A stretch of 64,000 bases of DNA from Cherax quadricarinatus. Its lineage: Eukaryota; Arthropoda; Malacostraca; Decapoda; Parastacidae. The stretch spans positions 62,501 through 126,500 of the forward strand of contig NW_027195363.1 in assembly GCF_038502225.1 (NCBI RefSeq), read 5' to 3'. Below, one piece after another: positions 10,035-21,832 of this stretch. Below the pieces are notes generated by a model, which had not been told where the DNA came from, ran no database searches, and was given only the letters and a program-made list of their open reading frames with translations. Positions within the stretch are counted from its first letter, which is position 1. Every line of letters begins with the position of its first letter. Made by a program: the position numbers and the translations under genes.

Positions 10035-11146
10035 CACAAAAGCTTGATAGATAATGCCCGATGTGATAAAAAAAAAAAAAAGCAGAAAGGAGGGTAAAGA
10101 GATCTGCAGTCATGCTCAATGATTACCCTTTCCAGCAGAGATGCTGGGCTTGTGACAAGTCCTAAACATTATACATACATCACATCACTAGCTATATATG
10201 CTTTGTTACAGTACTGTATAACTGTTTTTGGGTCTGGGTATCAGGACTGGCAGCCTGGTCTCAGGCCAAGCCTCCTAATTGGAAATACGTACAATATTAC
10301 AGGAACCAGAGCTATTATGAAACGCAGGGTTAAGGTAAAGATAGGTGCAAACTGTAAGCAGAAGTTTTTAAGATTTATCTGCCATTTTCCATCATGAGAC
10401 AGAAAGAAAAAAAATGTTACAAGAGCACAAAACATTTAACAGGTTTCTATACAAACATTCGCAAGGCAAGAACATAGTACAATATCTCCCAAGATGGTTG
10501 CTGTCTATATATGCAAAGAATGACTGACATCAAGAGAATAATAATTAAGGGTAGAATACTTCACAAAATACTTTGATAACAATAGTGAAGGGGTTCATTA
10601 ACATGTATGCTATGGAAGGTATTGCAAAAAATTCCTCTAGCAGACTGACTTCTGACTTCAAATTTTGACCATTTCCTTTGAAAAACTAATTAAAAATCAA
10701 CTTGAATATTCCTTACCTGGTGTTTCTTTCCTATTAAATTTGCAATGGTATACAATGATACATCTTTTGTTTAAATGTAAACATGATTACAATGTAACCT
10801 GTATACAGTATTTCATTTTATCCCTTTCACCACCAAAGTTGACATATCACAGTAGAATATCTATGACAGCAAAAGTTGCCATTTCATTCTGGTTGTCAAA
10901 AAAAAAAAAAAATGAGGGTTCCACTGAGGTGTTTCAGCAACTCTGAGATGAAAAGGTGAAATTTTTATTCCGGGTAGGTACTACCATCTGCTGCCCAAAA
11001 TAAATATTTACCATACTCCATGACCACTCATTCTGAGTGCATAATTATGTTTTAAAAAACTTAAAAACAAGGATGCTATAAAATACAGATAACTGGCATA
11101 ATATATGTTGCAAAGAAAATACAACTGCATATGTATGTATTATCAT
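10035..11146. other. Unassigned interval
   Basis: No gene or repeat family recognised. Two 92-93-codon frames (10119-10397, 10665-10946) have no protein-like signature. Poly-A runs at about 10069 and 10899. Confidence 0.5.
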
Positions 11147-11275
11147 GTTTGTGTTTGTGTATCTGAGTGTATGTGCATGTATGCATGTCTGTGTGTGCAT
11201 GTCTGTGTGTGTGTATGTCTATCTGTGTGTGCATGTCTGCCTGTGTGTGTGCATGTGTGTGTCTGTGCACATAGT
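11147..11275. repeat. (TG)n-rich simple repeat
   Basis: Interrupted TG/TGTATG/TGTCTG tract. Confidence 0.9.
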
Positions 11276-11454
11276 TTACACATGTGAGTGACATGGGCAA
11301 GAAGTGGAGAATACTCATTTCAAGTCAAAACACTGTAAGCACAGTCAGATTTAGAGTAATGCATCAACATCTAAGGTTTACAATTCTCCAATCTGCTAAT
11401 AGCAGACATAAAAAATATGTACAGTACTGCACTGCCAAGCTAAGTATTCAAAAA

Positions 11455-11610
11455 GGAAACTGAACAAGTTCTTGTAAGATGTGTAAGATCAGCCAGGTTA
11501 TTATGACTATGAAGGCCTGCAGACAACAATTGTCTGGTCATTAGGGAAGCATGGCCTCAGTTAAAGTTGAGAGAGTAGAACTTGTAAAAGTGTATCATGG
11601 GTATTCCATT
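11455..11610 (+). pseudogene. LINE-B 3'-tail fragment
   Basis: GATCAGCCAGGTTATTATG, then GGCCTGCAGACAACAATTGTC and GGTCATTAGGGAAGCATGGCC. This follows the LINE-B tail order seen on the minus strand at 4489-4700. Very short and old. Confidence 0.45.
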
Positions 11611-12109
11611 GTCAAGTAGGACAAGCGACAGGTAGTGTTATCAGGATGGTCATCACATCCGGTGAGTTGTGTGGGATGTCCGGGCTAGATGATGATGGTG
11701 GACCAACCTCCCTCCAACAGAACCTTCCCCACCAGTCTTGCTTGGCTGCACCTTGGGCACTTCAAACTTCACCACCTCTCTAGCAACTTTACATTAAACT
11801 GAACCTCATCTGTCGAAAAGCAATGTAAGAGTGAACTGTAATTCACAAACTCAAACAGTAAAAGTGCAGCCAGAGTTACCAAAATTGTCCAATTTCCAAT
11901 TATTTAAGAAACACTCTTGAGGCTTGTAGACACTTCAAACTAATCATTACAGAGATAAAAAACAAAGGTAAGAAAATTCTTCATTTTTTTTGGAGCAGCA
12001 GTTTCCAGTAGTGGCTAGTGTGTATGTTGATAAATTGGACCAGTAACTACAGGAAATATCTTACCTTTTCCTGAACAATTAGTCACTGAAGGTTGATAGT
12101 TATCAATAG
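11611..12109. other. Unassigned interval
   Basis: Nothing recognised; no long ORF. Confidence 0.5.
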
Positions 12110-12265
12110 GAAAGTGGATCACTATCTACCACATGTGCCAGATCAGTCAAGCTGTGATGGAATGCAGACCTGCAGGCCACTAACAGCAACAATCTGGTTG
12201 ATCAATCAATCAAAATAAAGCCTGACCTCAGGCTTGGATGTAAGGAGAGAATAACCCTCAAACAC
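12110..12265 (+). pseudogene. LINE-B 3'-tail fragment
   Basis: Encodes a VPDQSSCDG-like end, then GCAGACCTGCAGGCC, TAACAGCAACAATCTGG and TTGATCAATCAATC, matching the 3' end of LINE-B (4489-4864, opposite strand). Confidence 0.55.
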
Positions 12266-12318
12266 ATCACAGGTATGTCTCACTATTACAAATCAGAATT
12301 TCTAAAGTGTGTTATGTA

Positions 12319-12672
12319 CAGTGGTCCCTATGATAATTTCTCTGTCATTTTTTACCAGCTTAGATTCATCAGCCACTTTAATATTCTTTGAGAATTTCTT
12401 TTTGGTTGATTGTGGAAAGCCACTCTCACACACCAATGCACTAATTCTAACTCCTTCAACAAGTTTTCCACAATTTCTTGCTTGATCTTCAAAGACATTG
12501 CCTATTTACTGAGCTCTTTAGTGCTAGCCATGATGACCTGATAACACTTTTGCATGGTGTAATTAAATTACAAATGCATATTGCAACTCAAAATTTTCAT
12601 CACAACTCAAAACTAAATTCGTTTATGAGGGTAAATCATAACTCAAGACCTTCGTAACTCTAGGGACCACTG
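12319..12672 (-). mobile_element. Tigger-like MITE, 354 bp
   Basis: Terminal inverted repeats are CAGTGGTCCCTA at 12319 and the same sequence on the minus strand from 12672. TA flanks lie at 12317-12318 and 12673-12674. Inside, the minus strand retains protein-like blocks (SLKIKQEIVEKLVE-type near 12510, AFHNQPKRNSQ near 12410). These resemble the CENP-B helix-turn-helix N-terminus of pogo transposases. It is therefore a deletion derivative that keeps the DNA-binding end and lacks the catalytic domain. Confidence 0.75.
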
Positions 12673-12674
12673 TA

Positions 12675-13012
12675 CTGTAATCATAACATTTACAAAACCC
12701 AGAACATGGTTCGTGCAAAGGTGCTCCTGCTTCTCATACATACTGCACTATTAATACTACATAGTTATGAACACACTGAAATTCAGGCAAATGCACACAC
12801 AATATACACAAACAACGAGCTTTTCATATGTGTAACTAACGTGCAATTATGTTCAAAATGCATGGAAAATGAATTATTGGACTCGAAGAGTAACAGTCAC
12901 GCTAACAAAGTTAATTCAACAGCCTCCACCTTGAGGTTATAAGGTGGCACTTATAGCTGAACAACACTATCTGTCAACCTTTCACTCAAAAGTGAGATTT
13001 TAAAATTATTAT
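12675..13012. other. Unassigned interval
   Basis: A 78-codon frame at 12706-12942 begins with a hydrophobic stretch (VLLLLIHTALLIL). There is no supporting context, so it is not called as a gene. Confidence 0.4.
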
Positions 13013-13180
13013 TATTATATGTAGGGGGAAGCAGTCAACTTGTAGGAGTGTAAGGGTCATACAGCACCTGAAGAAATGGGATGAAATCAGGTTTGACCGA
13101 AGGAAAGAAAAGTTCAATTTTCTAATCAAGAGCCCCTCATAAGTAACAAGAAACATCCTTTGAGGGGTGAGCCTTTTAGT
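13013..13180 (+). repeat. Dispersed repeat family Z, copy 1
   Basis: Begins after an ATT run: GTAGGGGGAAGCAGTCAAC, GGGTCATACAGCACCTG, CAATTTTCTAATCAAGAGCCC, ending TCCTTTGAGGG. Matches 13693-13850 in the same orientation. I remember it as a common decapod repeat. Confidence 0.6.
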
Positions 13181-13334
13181 GATGGGTTAAAAAGATTAAG
13201 TTTTGAGTGAAATGTTGCATAATAAATATCTGTTAGTCAACATGTCAGCATTTTGCCATGCAACACACTTTTGCCTTGGAAAACTATCTTCAAGGGACAG
13301 TTATTGCTCAAATTCTTTCTCAATCTCATTATAT

Positions 13335-13470
13335 TTATGGTATACAATGCTGACAAGAGGATGAATAAGACACATATATGATAGTATGGTAAATTATTGA
13401 CAAGACATTTCACCTGCTAAGCAGGCTTCCTCAGTTAAAATACAGAGACAACAAAAGTAGTGGAGATGTA
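13335..13470 (-). mobile_element. Hairpin tail, Penelope-like (copy A)
   Basis: On the minus strand 13436-13401 reads AACTGAGGAAGCCTGCTTAG and continues CAGGTGAAATGTC. This is CTGAGGA, one base, then a 6-bp stem (GCCTGC/GCAGGT) with a TTA loop, then GAAA. The same architecture recurs at 28101, 46437 (minus) and 60723. I attribute it to the tail of Penelope-like retroelements by inference; no protein is attached here. Confidence 0.4.
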
Positions 13471-13692
13471 GGTATGAGGTGATAAATCCCTCAGCCATGA
13501 AGTAAAGAAGCTTGAGGAAGTCAGTCCCTCAGCCTTGTTGTGTGTCCAGCTCCATAGTTGCAATTAATTCTTCTTTCTCATACCTGACATAGAGCAAGAT
13601 AAAAAAAAAACCAGTGTACTATCATCAATCATAGACAATACTATATTACATGTAGGAGTGGCGTCCACTTGAGACAGCAGCGAACATCCAAG

Positions 13693-13850
13693 ACAGTGTT
13701 ATTATATTATTATATTTCTGGGGAAGTAATGGTCATGTGCCAGGAAAATGGAAGGCAGTCTGATTCAGTCCAGAATAGGGGATGGTAACTCCAATTCCTT
13801 GGATCAAAAGGCCTTCATGAGCATCAAGGAATCTACCTTTAAGGATGTAT
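13693..13850 (+). repeat. Dispersed repeat family Z, copy 2
   Basis: ATT run, then GGGGAAGTAATGGTCATGTGCC, CCAATTCCTTGGATCAAAAG and CATCAAGGAATCTACCTTTA. Diverged partner of 13013-13180. Confidence 0.55.
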
Positions 13851-13889
13851 ACCAATATAAACAATGTCTACTAGTGAACCAAAGACAAC

Positions 13890-14317
13890 AAGGTGAGAAG
13901 TGGAAGAGAAAAGTTAATTGACTGTGAGGGAGAGGGAAGGTGGTGGGAGTGGGGAAGGATTGTGGAACTTGTAAAGTGTAGAAGAATGTAGATTGGAGGC
14001 AAGAGAAGGAAGGTAATACAGGAAAAAAGAGGGGCAAATGGAGAATGGTATAGTGTTGGAAGATGATGGAAATGGAGAAGGTGGAACACAAAGGGAGGAT
14101 CAAAGTGCAGATGTTGGAGATATGGAAGGGTGGGTGATAATGATGGAGTGTGTGGTGTAGAGGGACAGGAAGGGTGATTCAGAGTGAATAAGGAAATGAA
14201 AAGGCAGTGGCAAGTAGAAAAGGGAAGAGTGGTGGAATATAAGAGATAGGAGAGGAGCAAGGTGAAGGAGAGGGAATAGGGGATGAAATATTTGTGAGGG
14301 AGAACAGTGGGGACCTT
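13890..14317. repeat. Purine-rich (GA) low-complexity tract
   Basis: About 430 bp strongly biased to G and A on the plus strand. The minus-strand open frames across it (13804-14366) are stop-poor only because of this bias and are not called as genes. Confidence 0.7.
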
Positions 14318-14415
14318 CTTTTTTTTTTTTTTTTAATAAAACTGTATATAGGCAGTGTGCTGCCACTTTATTCCATATGATGGTGGAAATCTTTTATTTA
14401 TTTATTTATTTATTT
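14318..14415. repeat. Poly-T and (TTTA)n tracts
   Basis: A T run ends at 14334 and a TTTA tract occupies about 14392-14413. Confidence 0.85.
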
Positions 14416-14639
14416 TCTATATAAACATCACTAGGTACATGAATGCCTTTAATCCAATACTTGGATACTTCAAGTAGGTACCACTGGAGTTTCTTACACA
14501 CAGGAGTGCAGATTTCTTACACAGGTTATGACATTCCTGCAGGAATAAATATTTCTCACATATGTTTATGAGGATGTGATACAACAGTTGACTAACACCT
14601 GCTTTTGTTTAGTCTATCATATAAATGAGAGGTGTGCAT

Positions 14640-15800
14640 TCACCTAGTTGTGACTGTCAGAGTTGAGTTGTGGCTCCTGGTGTCATCTCCTAATTACTCA
14701 AGAATGGTTACACTAAATTCCTGGCCTTATGGAAGCTGATATTTCAGCACTTGCTGACTTCTTATTAGTGTGTGTGATGTTACTGCTACTGATCAATTTT
14801 ATTTTGTCCCTTGCTCTGTTGCCTCCTTTCTTTACAAAGGACGTTATGTCTATATCTCTCAGGGCTTCTTGGGTTTCACCTAATCTAAGATTTTGCTTAA
14901 AAAAAAAAAAAAAAAAAAGCAGTGCTCATCCTAGTGGTATTTTGCCTTGATAAGCATAAAACTCCAGAATTCAGGCCTGGCTGCCAAATGCATATTGATG
15001 CTGTCCATCTCTATCTTTTTTTTTAGAAGTTTGTAGAATCTGTGCAAATGACTGATACGTTCCTTGCGATTAATAGAATAAGCAGAGTTTGGAAAAAAAA
15101 AGTCACCAGCTCTTATGACTTCAGTAATTGCTGAACATGGTTTATTATTGTTTTTTCATGATTTCACAAAGTCTTCCCATAACATTTCAGCTGTAATACT
15201 GTATGCCCTCACTGATCATCATTTTGTTTTCTGTGGTTCACTGGATAACTTTGTTTATGTAAGTCTGCTATGTCCTCAATGGCTCCTATTCTAATAAAAA
15301 TTCTATTATTATTTGTAAAGGATGATATAGTTCTATGATTTATCTCTATTTCTAATACAAAAAATATACAGAATTATTGTCTGCAAAGGATGACATGCAC
15401 TATGGTTAATATTTTCACGTAGGGAAGATATGAAAAAGTAATGGGCGAGTACTGCACCTCGAGGAACACAACCCTTCACAGCGGAGGCTTCAGATAGTGC
15501 ACTGTTGAATTATTCTGATTCCAGTTTAGTATAAAACTGAAGATGTATACTTGATCTTTACATATTTCCAGTTAAGTCATGTTGCACATAATTTATGTGT
15601 ACACCAAAGTCACACTTTGAAAGTTATAGTAGTACACTGTGTAAGTATTGTTTTTATGCTGTATGTCCTCCTGTGCATCCAAAATTGTGTGGCAGTTGTC
15701 TAGCTGTTGCTAAATGCAGGAGAATCCTATGATAAATTCAAATTGTTCTCTGTTAAGTGAAATAATTTTCTTGCAATATTATTTCTTTAAACTCTTTAAA
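14640..15800 (-). pseudogene. Minus-strand LINE remnant, 5'-truncated
   Basis: The minus strand has an RT-like block KGCVPRGAVLAHYFF near 15480-15430, a decayed GVPQGSVLxPLLF motif. Upstream is a weak LDAQEDIQHKNNTYTV near 15660, a position usually holding the acidic palm block. At the 3' end, 14690-14640 reads AGGAGCCACAACTC...CACAACTAGGTGAATG, which resembles the 3' terminus of LINE-C (24060-25290). The distance from RT motif to tail, about 0.8 kb, fits a LINE. It is heavily mutated, so the family is uncertain. Confidence 0.4.
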
Positions 15801-16058
15801 AATTTCAGATTATGTACGATATCAGTGCCTCATGATTGTTTTACTACCAATTTTGCAAAAGAGATCAATTTCAGTGGTTATTTGGGGATGTCATTTAAGT
15901 CTAAGACTGTCTCAATAAGGTATGTGAGGGGAGGGGTTGGGGCACAGTGCACGGGCATACTATTACTGCCTTGTTTTAGCAGAGTGGGGGTTACATAAAT
16001 ACTGACAGAGTTTGATGTCACAACAGTGAAGCACATTAACTAGGGTATTAACCCTCAG
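15801..16058. other. Unassigned interval
   Basis: Nothing recognised. Confidence 0.5.
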
Positions 16059-16126
16059 TCTGTATAATGACTCACTTAATAGTCTATATAATGACTTGCT
16101 TAATAGTCTGTATAATGAATCAATAG
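16059..16126. repeat. 24-bp tandem repeat, 3 copies
   Basis: TCTGTATAATGACTCACTTA plus ATAG, repeated with small changes; the third unit is shortened. Confidence 0.75.
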
Positions 16127-16143
16127 TCGTATTATGTCTTCAG

Positions 16144-17212
16144 CAATTTGTGTCACCCCTCTCCCACTCCACCCCTAACACTTACCCCTCTCAACACCCA
16201 CCCCACCCCTCACACTCACCCCTCTCAATCCCCACCCTACCCCTCATACTCAACCATCTCAACCCCCACCCCTCTCCCAATCCCCTAACACTCATCCCTC
16301 TCATTCTCCCCTTCTCATCCTTCTCACACTCATCCCTCTCACATTCCCCTCTCCCACCCTTCACAGTCCTTTCTCAACCTTCACCCCTCACAGAGCCCAC
16401 CCCTCTCCCAACCCACCCTTCTCACACCTACCCACCTCCCATCCCACCCTCTCATACTCACCCATCTCCTACCCCATCCCTCTCACACTCGCCCATCTCC
16501 CACCCGACCCTTCTCACACTCACCCATCTCCCATCCCCCCCCCTCTCATACTCCCTTATCTTATGCCCTCACCCCTCTCACACTCGCCCATCTCACACCC
16601 CACCCCTCTCACACTCACCCATCTCACACCCCCACCACTCTCACTCACCCATCTCCCACCCCACCCTTCTCACACCTACCCATCCCCCATCCCACCCTCT
16701 CATACTCACCCATCTCCCACCCCATCCCTCTCACACTCACCCATCTCCCACCCGACCCTTCTCACACCCATCCATCTCCCATCACCCCCTCTCATACTCG
16801 CCTATCTTTTGCCCTCACCCTTCTCACACTCACCCATCTCCCACCCCACCCCACTCTCTCATACTCACCCTCTTATACCCTACCTTCTCACACTCACCCA
16901 TCTCCCATCCCATCTCACACCCCACCCTCTCACACTCACCCACTTACACCCCACCCCTCTCACACTCACCCTCTTATACCCCACCCTCTCACACTCACCC
17001 TCTTACACCCCACCCTCTCACACTCACCCATCTCCCATCCCATCCTCTCATACTCACGCATCTCCCACCCCACCCCTCTCACTCGCCCATTTCACACCCC
17101 CACCCCTCTCACACTCACCCATCTCCCACCCCACCCTTCTCACACCTACCCATCTCCCACCCCACCCTTCTCACACCTACCCATCTCCCATCCCACCCTC
17201 TCATACAAATTC
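16144..17212. repeat. Polypyrimidine minisatellite, CTCACACTCACCCATCTCCC type
   Basis: About 1.07 kb of C/T/A with almost no G on the plus strand. It is built from degenerate units of roughly 25-35 bp with the phrases CTCACACTCACCCATCTC and CCCACCCCACCC. The 910-codon frame that starts at 16096 and crosses into the next array exists because G-poor sequence cannot form TAG or TGA. I do not regard it as a gene. Confidence 0.85.
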
Positions 17213-19583
17213 TCCCCTCCACATTCCATTACTCACACCTACACACTCCTCCACTATCCCCTCCACACTCCTACACTATCCCCTCCACACTCCTCCATTA
17301 CCCCTCCACACTCGTCCACCACCCCTCCACATTCCTTCATTACCCCTTCACACTCCACCACTCATCCACCCCCTCGACTCTCCGTCACTATCCGCTCCAC
17401 ACTCCTAAATTCTCCCCTCCACATTCCATTACTCACACCTACACACTCCTCCACTATCCCCTCCACACTCCTACACTATCCCCTCCACACTCCTCCATTA
17501 CCCTTCCTCTCTCGTCCACCACCCCTCCACACTCCTCCACCACCTGTCCACACTCCTCCACACTCGTCCACTATCCCCTCAACACTTCTCCATTACAAGT
17601 ACACACTCCACCACCCATCCACACTCCTACACTATCCCCTCCACACTCCTCCACCACCCATTTACACTACTGCACCTCCCCTCCACACTCCTCCATCACC
17701 CCTCCACACTCTTTAACCTCCCCTCAACACTCCTTCACCACCTGTCCACAATCCTCAACCACCCCTCCACACTCCTCCATCACCCGTCCACACTCTCACT
17801 ACCCCTCCACACTTCACTACCCCTCCACCTTCCTCCACCTCCCCTCCACACTCCTCCACCACACCTCCACACTTCTCCACCACCCTTCCACACTCGTAAA
17901 CCACTCCTCTACACTACAACCCCTCCACTCTCTTCCACCTCCACTGCACACTTCTCCACCACCCTTTCACACTCCTTCACTACTACTCCACACTGCAGCA
18001 CTCATCCACCCCCTTCGACACTCCTTAACTTTCCTTCCACTCTCCTCCACCAGCCCTCCACACTCGTCAACCTCACCTCCACACTCCTCCACCCCTCCAC
18101 ACTTTTCCAACACCTCTCCACACTTCTCCACCACCCATGCACACTCCTCCACCACCCCTCCACACTTCTCCACCACCCTTCCACACTCCTTCACCACCCC
18201 TACACACTCCACCACCACTCTACACTTCTCCACCACTCCTGCACACTCCTCCACCACCCCAGCACACTCAACCACCTCTCCACACTCTTCCACCACCCCT
18301 CCACGCTCGTCCACGACAACTCCACACTCCTTCACTACCTCTCCACACTCCACCACTCCTCCACCCACTCAATTCTTTTACTACCCCTCCACCCTCTTTC
18401 ACCACCCTTCCACACTTGTCCACCACCCGTCCACACTCGTCCTCTACCCCTACACACTCCAGCACAACACCTCCACACTTCTCCACCACCCCTCCACCAT
18501 CCTCCACACTCCTCCACCACCTCTCCACACTCCTCCAATGCCCGTACACACTCATCCACCATCGCTCCAAACTTCCCTACCACACCTTTACACTTCTCCA
18601 CCACCCCTCCACTCTCCACCACCCTTCCACACTCTTCCACCACCCATCTATGCTTCTCCACACTGCTCCACCACCCCTATACATTCCTCCTCCATCCTTC
18701 CACACTCCTTCACATCTCATCCACACTGTCTACCACCCTTCCACACTTACCCACCAACCCTCCACTCTCCTCCACCACAACTCCACACTACTCAACTATT
18801 CCCTCCATTCTCCTCTTCTATCCGCTAAACATTCTTTCACTATCCCCTACACACTCCTCTACTATCCCCTCCACACTCCTCTACTATCCTCTCCACACTT
18901 CTCCACTATCTCCTCCAGACTCCTCCACTAGCCCCTCCTCTCTACTCCAACATCCCAGCATCACTCCTCCTCCATCCCTCCACAATCCTCTACCACCTTT
19001 TTACACTCCTCCACCCCTCCTCCACACTCCTACAATACCCTACACACTAATCCTCAACTTGTCCACACTCCTCCACCACCCCTCCACACTCATCCACCAC
19101 TCCTCCACACTCCACCACCACCACTCCACACTCCTCCACCATTCTTCTCCACTCCTCCTCCACCACTCCACAATTTTCCACATCCCCTCCACACTCCACC
19201 ACTCCTCCACTCTCATCCACCTCTCCTCCACACTCCTCCACCACCCCTCCACACTCCTCCACAACCCCTGCACACTCCACCACCCATCCACACTCCTCCA
19301 CCACCCCTCCACACTCCTCCACCACCCCTCCACACTCCTCCACTACCACTCAATGCTCCTCCACCACCCTTCCACACTCCTCCTCTACCCTTCCACACTC
19401 CTCCACCATCCCTCCTTTCTTCTCCACCACCTGTCCACACTCCTCCACCACCCCTCCACACTCCTCCACTATCCCCTCCCACTCCGAAATTACATGTACA
19501 CACTCCTCCACAACCCCTCAACACTCCTCCACTCTCCCCTCCACACTCCTCCATTACAAGTCCACTCTCCACCACCACTCCAT
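17213..19583. repeat. Polypyrimidine minisatellite, CCTCCACACTCCTCCACCAC type
   Basis: About 2.4 kb of degenerate units of roughly 15-21 bp around CCCCTCCACACTCCTCCA. A block of about 95 bp at 17209-17303 is repeated nearly exactly at 17403-17500. All long frames across it on either strand are by-products of the composition. Confidence 0.85.
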
Positions 19584-19584
19584 G

Positions 19585-19892
19585 TTAGAGTTAGAAAGCT
19601 GTATTACCATTGCTGGTATAAGTACAAGTGCTTACATTTGATAATAATAACAATAATAATAATAATAATGAATACAATTAGTGAGAGAGCGACATAAACG
19701 TGTTGTTGTGAGTCACAGGGATATCATAGACTGACTTGTATTTTAGTAAGTCACAGGGAGAGGGACAGACAGACAGGCAGACAGAACGACAGATAATTCT
19801 GTCTGACTGTCTCTAAGTCTGATTCTAAGTCTGTTCTAAGTCACCGACCCCTCACCTGAAACACAATTTTATTTTCGTCACTGGCACTGAAG
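19585..19892 (+). repeat. Inverted repeat, left arm (308 bp)
   Basis: Starts TTAGAGTTAGAAAGCTG and includes CGACATAAACGTGTTGTTG, TCACAGGGATATCATAGACT, the GACAGACAGACAGGCAGACAG run, and ends TTCGTCACTGGCACTGAA. It is the reverse complement of 20808-21085 with roughly 85-90 percent identity by eye. The main differences are the ATT run length and a duplicated TAAGTCTG segment. Confidence 0.9.
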
Positions 19893-20061
19893 ACTTCATG
19901 TTATAATTTCACTTACATTTCTAAATATACCTGCTGCTTATGCCACTGTTACTACTGTTGTTGCTGTTACTGTTGCTGTTTCTGCTCCTGTTCTTGCTGC
20001 TTTTCTGATGCTGTTCCTGTTTCTGCTCCTGCTGCTGCAATATCACTCTTATTATCATTAT

Positions 20062-20110
<49 letters not shown>

Positions 20111-20437
20111 GTTATTATTGTTATTATTATGATTATGTAATAATATTATTAGTGTTATTGTTATTAATATTATTATTATTACATTTGTTTATATTTTAAT
20201 TTATTAACATTTGTATAATACTCTCCTGATTAATTTTTTTATTATTTTAAATATTATTCATAAATTCCAACTACATTACATAACTACTGCCAATACAACA
20301 TACTTACTACCTACATTACACAATATATCTGCAACCATTACACCAACCATCTACCACAAATACAGCAACTTCTCCAACTAATACACAACACATCTACCTA
20401 CTCTTAATTAATTTTTGAAGAAATATTTTTTTTTTCG
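19893..20437. repeat. Spacer simple repeats: (CTG)-rich and (ATT)n
   Basis: Interrupted GCTGTT/CTGCTC run at about 19931-20040. ATT-rich run at about 20048-20200. Then CTACCAC/TTACAC-like degenerate units (20270-20400). Confidence 0.75.
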
Positions 20438-20807
20438 TAGTGTGCATAGTTCAAGTTCCCCAGATTCCAGCGGTGAGAGGCGCGACTCTCATCACTGGCG
20501 TACAGTTTGGATATTTATTTTTTTAAGTAGTTTGTCCAATTCTCATACCTCGGAAACCAGTGATGAGAGTTCCGCCTCTCATCAACGGCCTAGAGTTTCG
20601 ATTTTTTTTTTTAGTAGTTCGTGCATGTGAGAAGAGTGGCACTTACTACTGCACTGCATTTTTTTTAAGTAGTTCGTCTGGGTCTCGTTCCCTGGACACC
20701 AGTGGTGAGAGTCGCGCCTCTCCATGGCCTACAGTTTCGATATTTTTTTCATTAGTTAGTGCGTCTCTCTACACAGGAAACCGGTGGTGAGAATCATGAA
20801 CCTGGTG
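20438..20807 (+). repeat. Tandem repeat, about 95-bp unit, 4-5 partial copies
   Basis: Each unit contains a T-rich run, AGTAGTTCGT, a TCCCCNGANNCCAG block, GGTGAGAGNCGCGNCTCTC and GGCCTACAGTTTCGATA. Units begin near 20438, 20530, 20612 (shortened), 20668 and 20755. It sits wholly inside the two inverted arms. Confidence 0.75.
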
Positions 20808-21085
20808 TTCAGTACAAGTGACGAAAATAAAATTATCTGTTTCCGGTGATGGGTCGGTGACTTAGAGACAGACCGAATTATCTTTCGGTCTGTCTGCCTG
20901 TCTGTCTGTCCCTCTCCCTGTGACTTACTAAAATACCAGTCAGTCTATGATATCCCTGTGACTCACAACAACACGTTTATGTCGCTCTATCACTAACTGC
21001 ATTATTATTATTATTATTATTATTATTATCAAATGTAAGCACTAGTACTTAAACCTGCAAGGGTAATTCAGCTTTCTAACTCTAA
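20808..21085 (-). repeat. Inverted repeat, right arm (278 bp)
   Basis: Reverse-complement partner of 19585-19892: TTCAGTACAAGTGACGAAAA at the inner end and CAGCTTTCTAACTCTAA at the outer end. Confidence 0.9.
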
Positions 21086-21319
21086 TATCAAGAAAAGGTG
21101 TAATTTAAAAATATTTAACATAGTTTACCTTTGACGTAAATATTTTCTGGCAAAAGCAGCAGCAGGACGACCAACCGCAGCAGAAAGAGCAGGAGCAGTA
21201 CCAGTAGCAGCAGCCAGAAGCACAAACACCAAAAGCAACAAGGCAGATAGATAAATAGATATGTTAATAGGCCTAAACAGAAGCTTTTGAACAATTTTTA
21301 TGTTCCAACACCTATCAAC
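21086..21319. other. CAG-rich stretch
   Basis: 21137-21245 is rich in CAGCAG/AGCAG, resembling the complement of the CTG-rich spacer at 19931-20040. The arm relation may therefore extend in a shuffled form. No gene seen. Confidence 0.5.
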
Positions 21320-21832
21320 ACTACATGACACATCTACCACCATTATATCTCCATCATCACTTCACTACATAACTTGTATCACTGCTCTACAAATCTACCA
21401 TTACTACACTATCAACCTACCACCATTGCACTAAATATGTACCACCATTACACGTCTACCACCACTATACATCTACCACCATTCCACATCAAAAGCCACC
21501 ACACATCCACCACCACAACACATCTATCAATATTACACAGTTACCACCAATACACATCTACCACCAATACACATATACCAACATTACACTAGATATCTAC
21601 CATCACTGCTTCAATCATTACAATGCCAATCTGCAACGATTGCACTACACATCTGTAATCTACTAACACTACAAATCCACCATTATTAGTACACATCTAC
21701 CATCACTACACATAGAAAGCCGTACACTTCACATCTACTTCAATTACACATCTGCCAACACTGCACTAGATATCTACCATCACCACTCTATAAACCTACC
21801 ATCACTGCACTGTCAATCTGCAACCAGTGAAT
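21320..21832. repeat. Degenerate CTACCACCATTACAC minisatellite
   Basis: Irregular units of roughly 15-35 bp with CATCTACCA and TTACAC or CACTACA phrases. Confidence 0.7.

Noticed and set aside
16096..18828. 910-codon open frame on the plus strand, Pro/His/Ser-rich
   Set aside because: It spans two degenerate minisatellites that have almost no G, so TAG and TGA cannot form. Frames are long in several registers and on both strands. No start context or domain.
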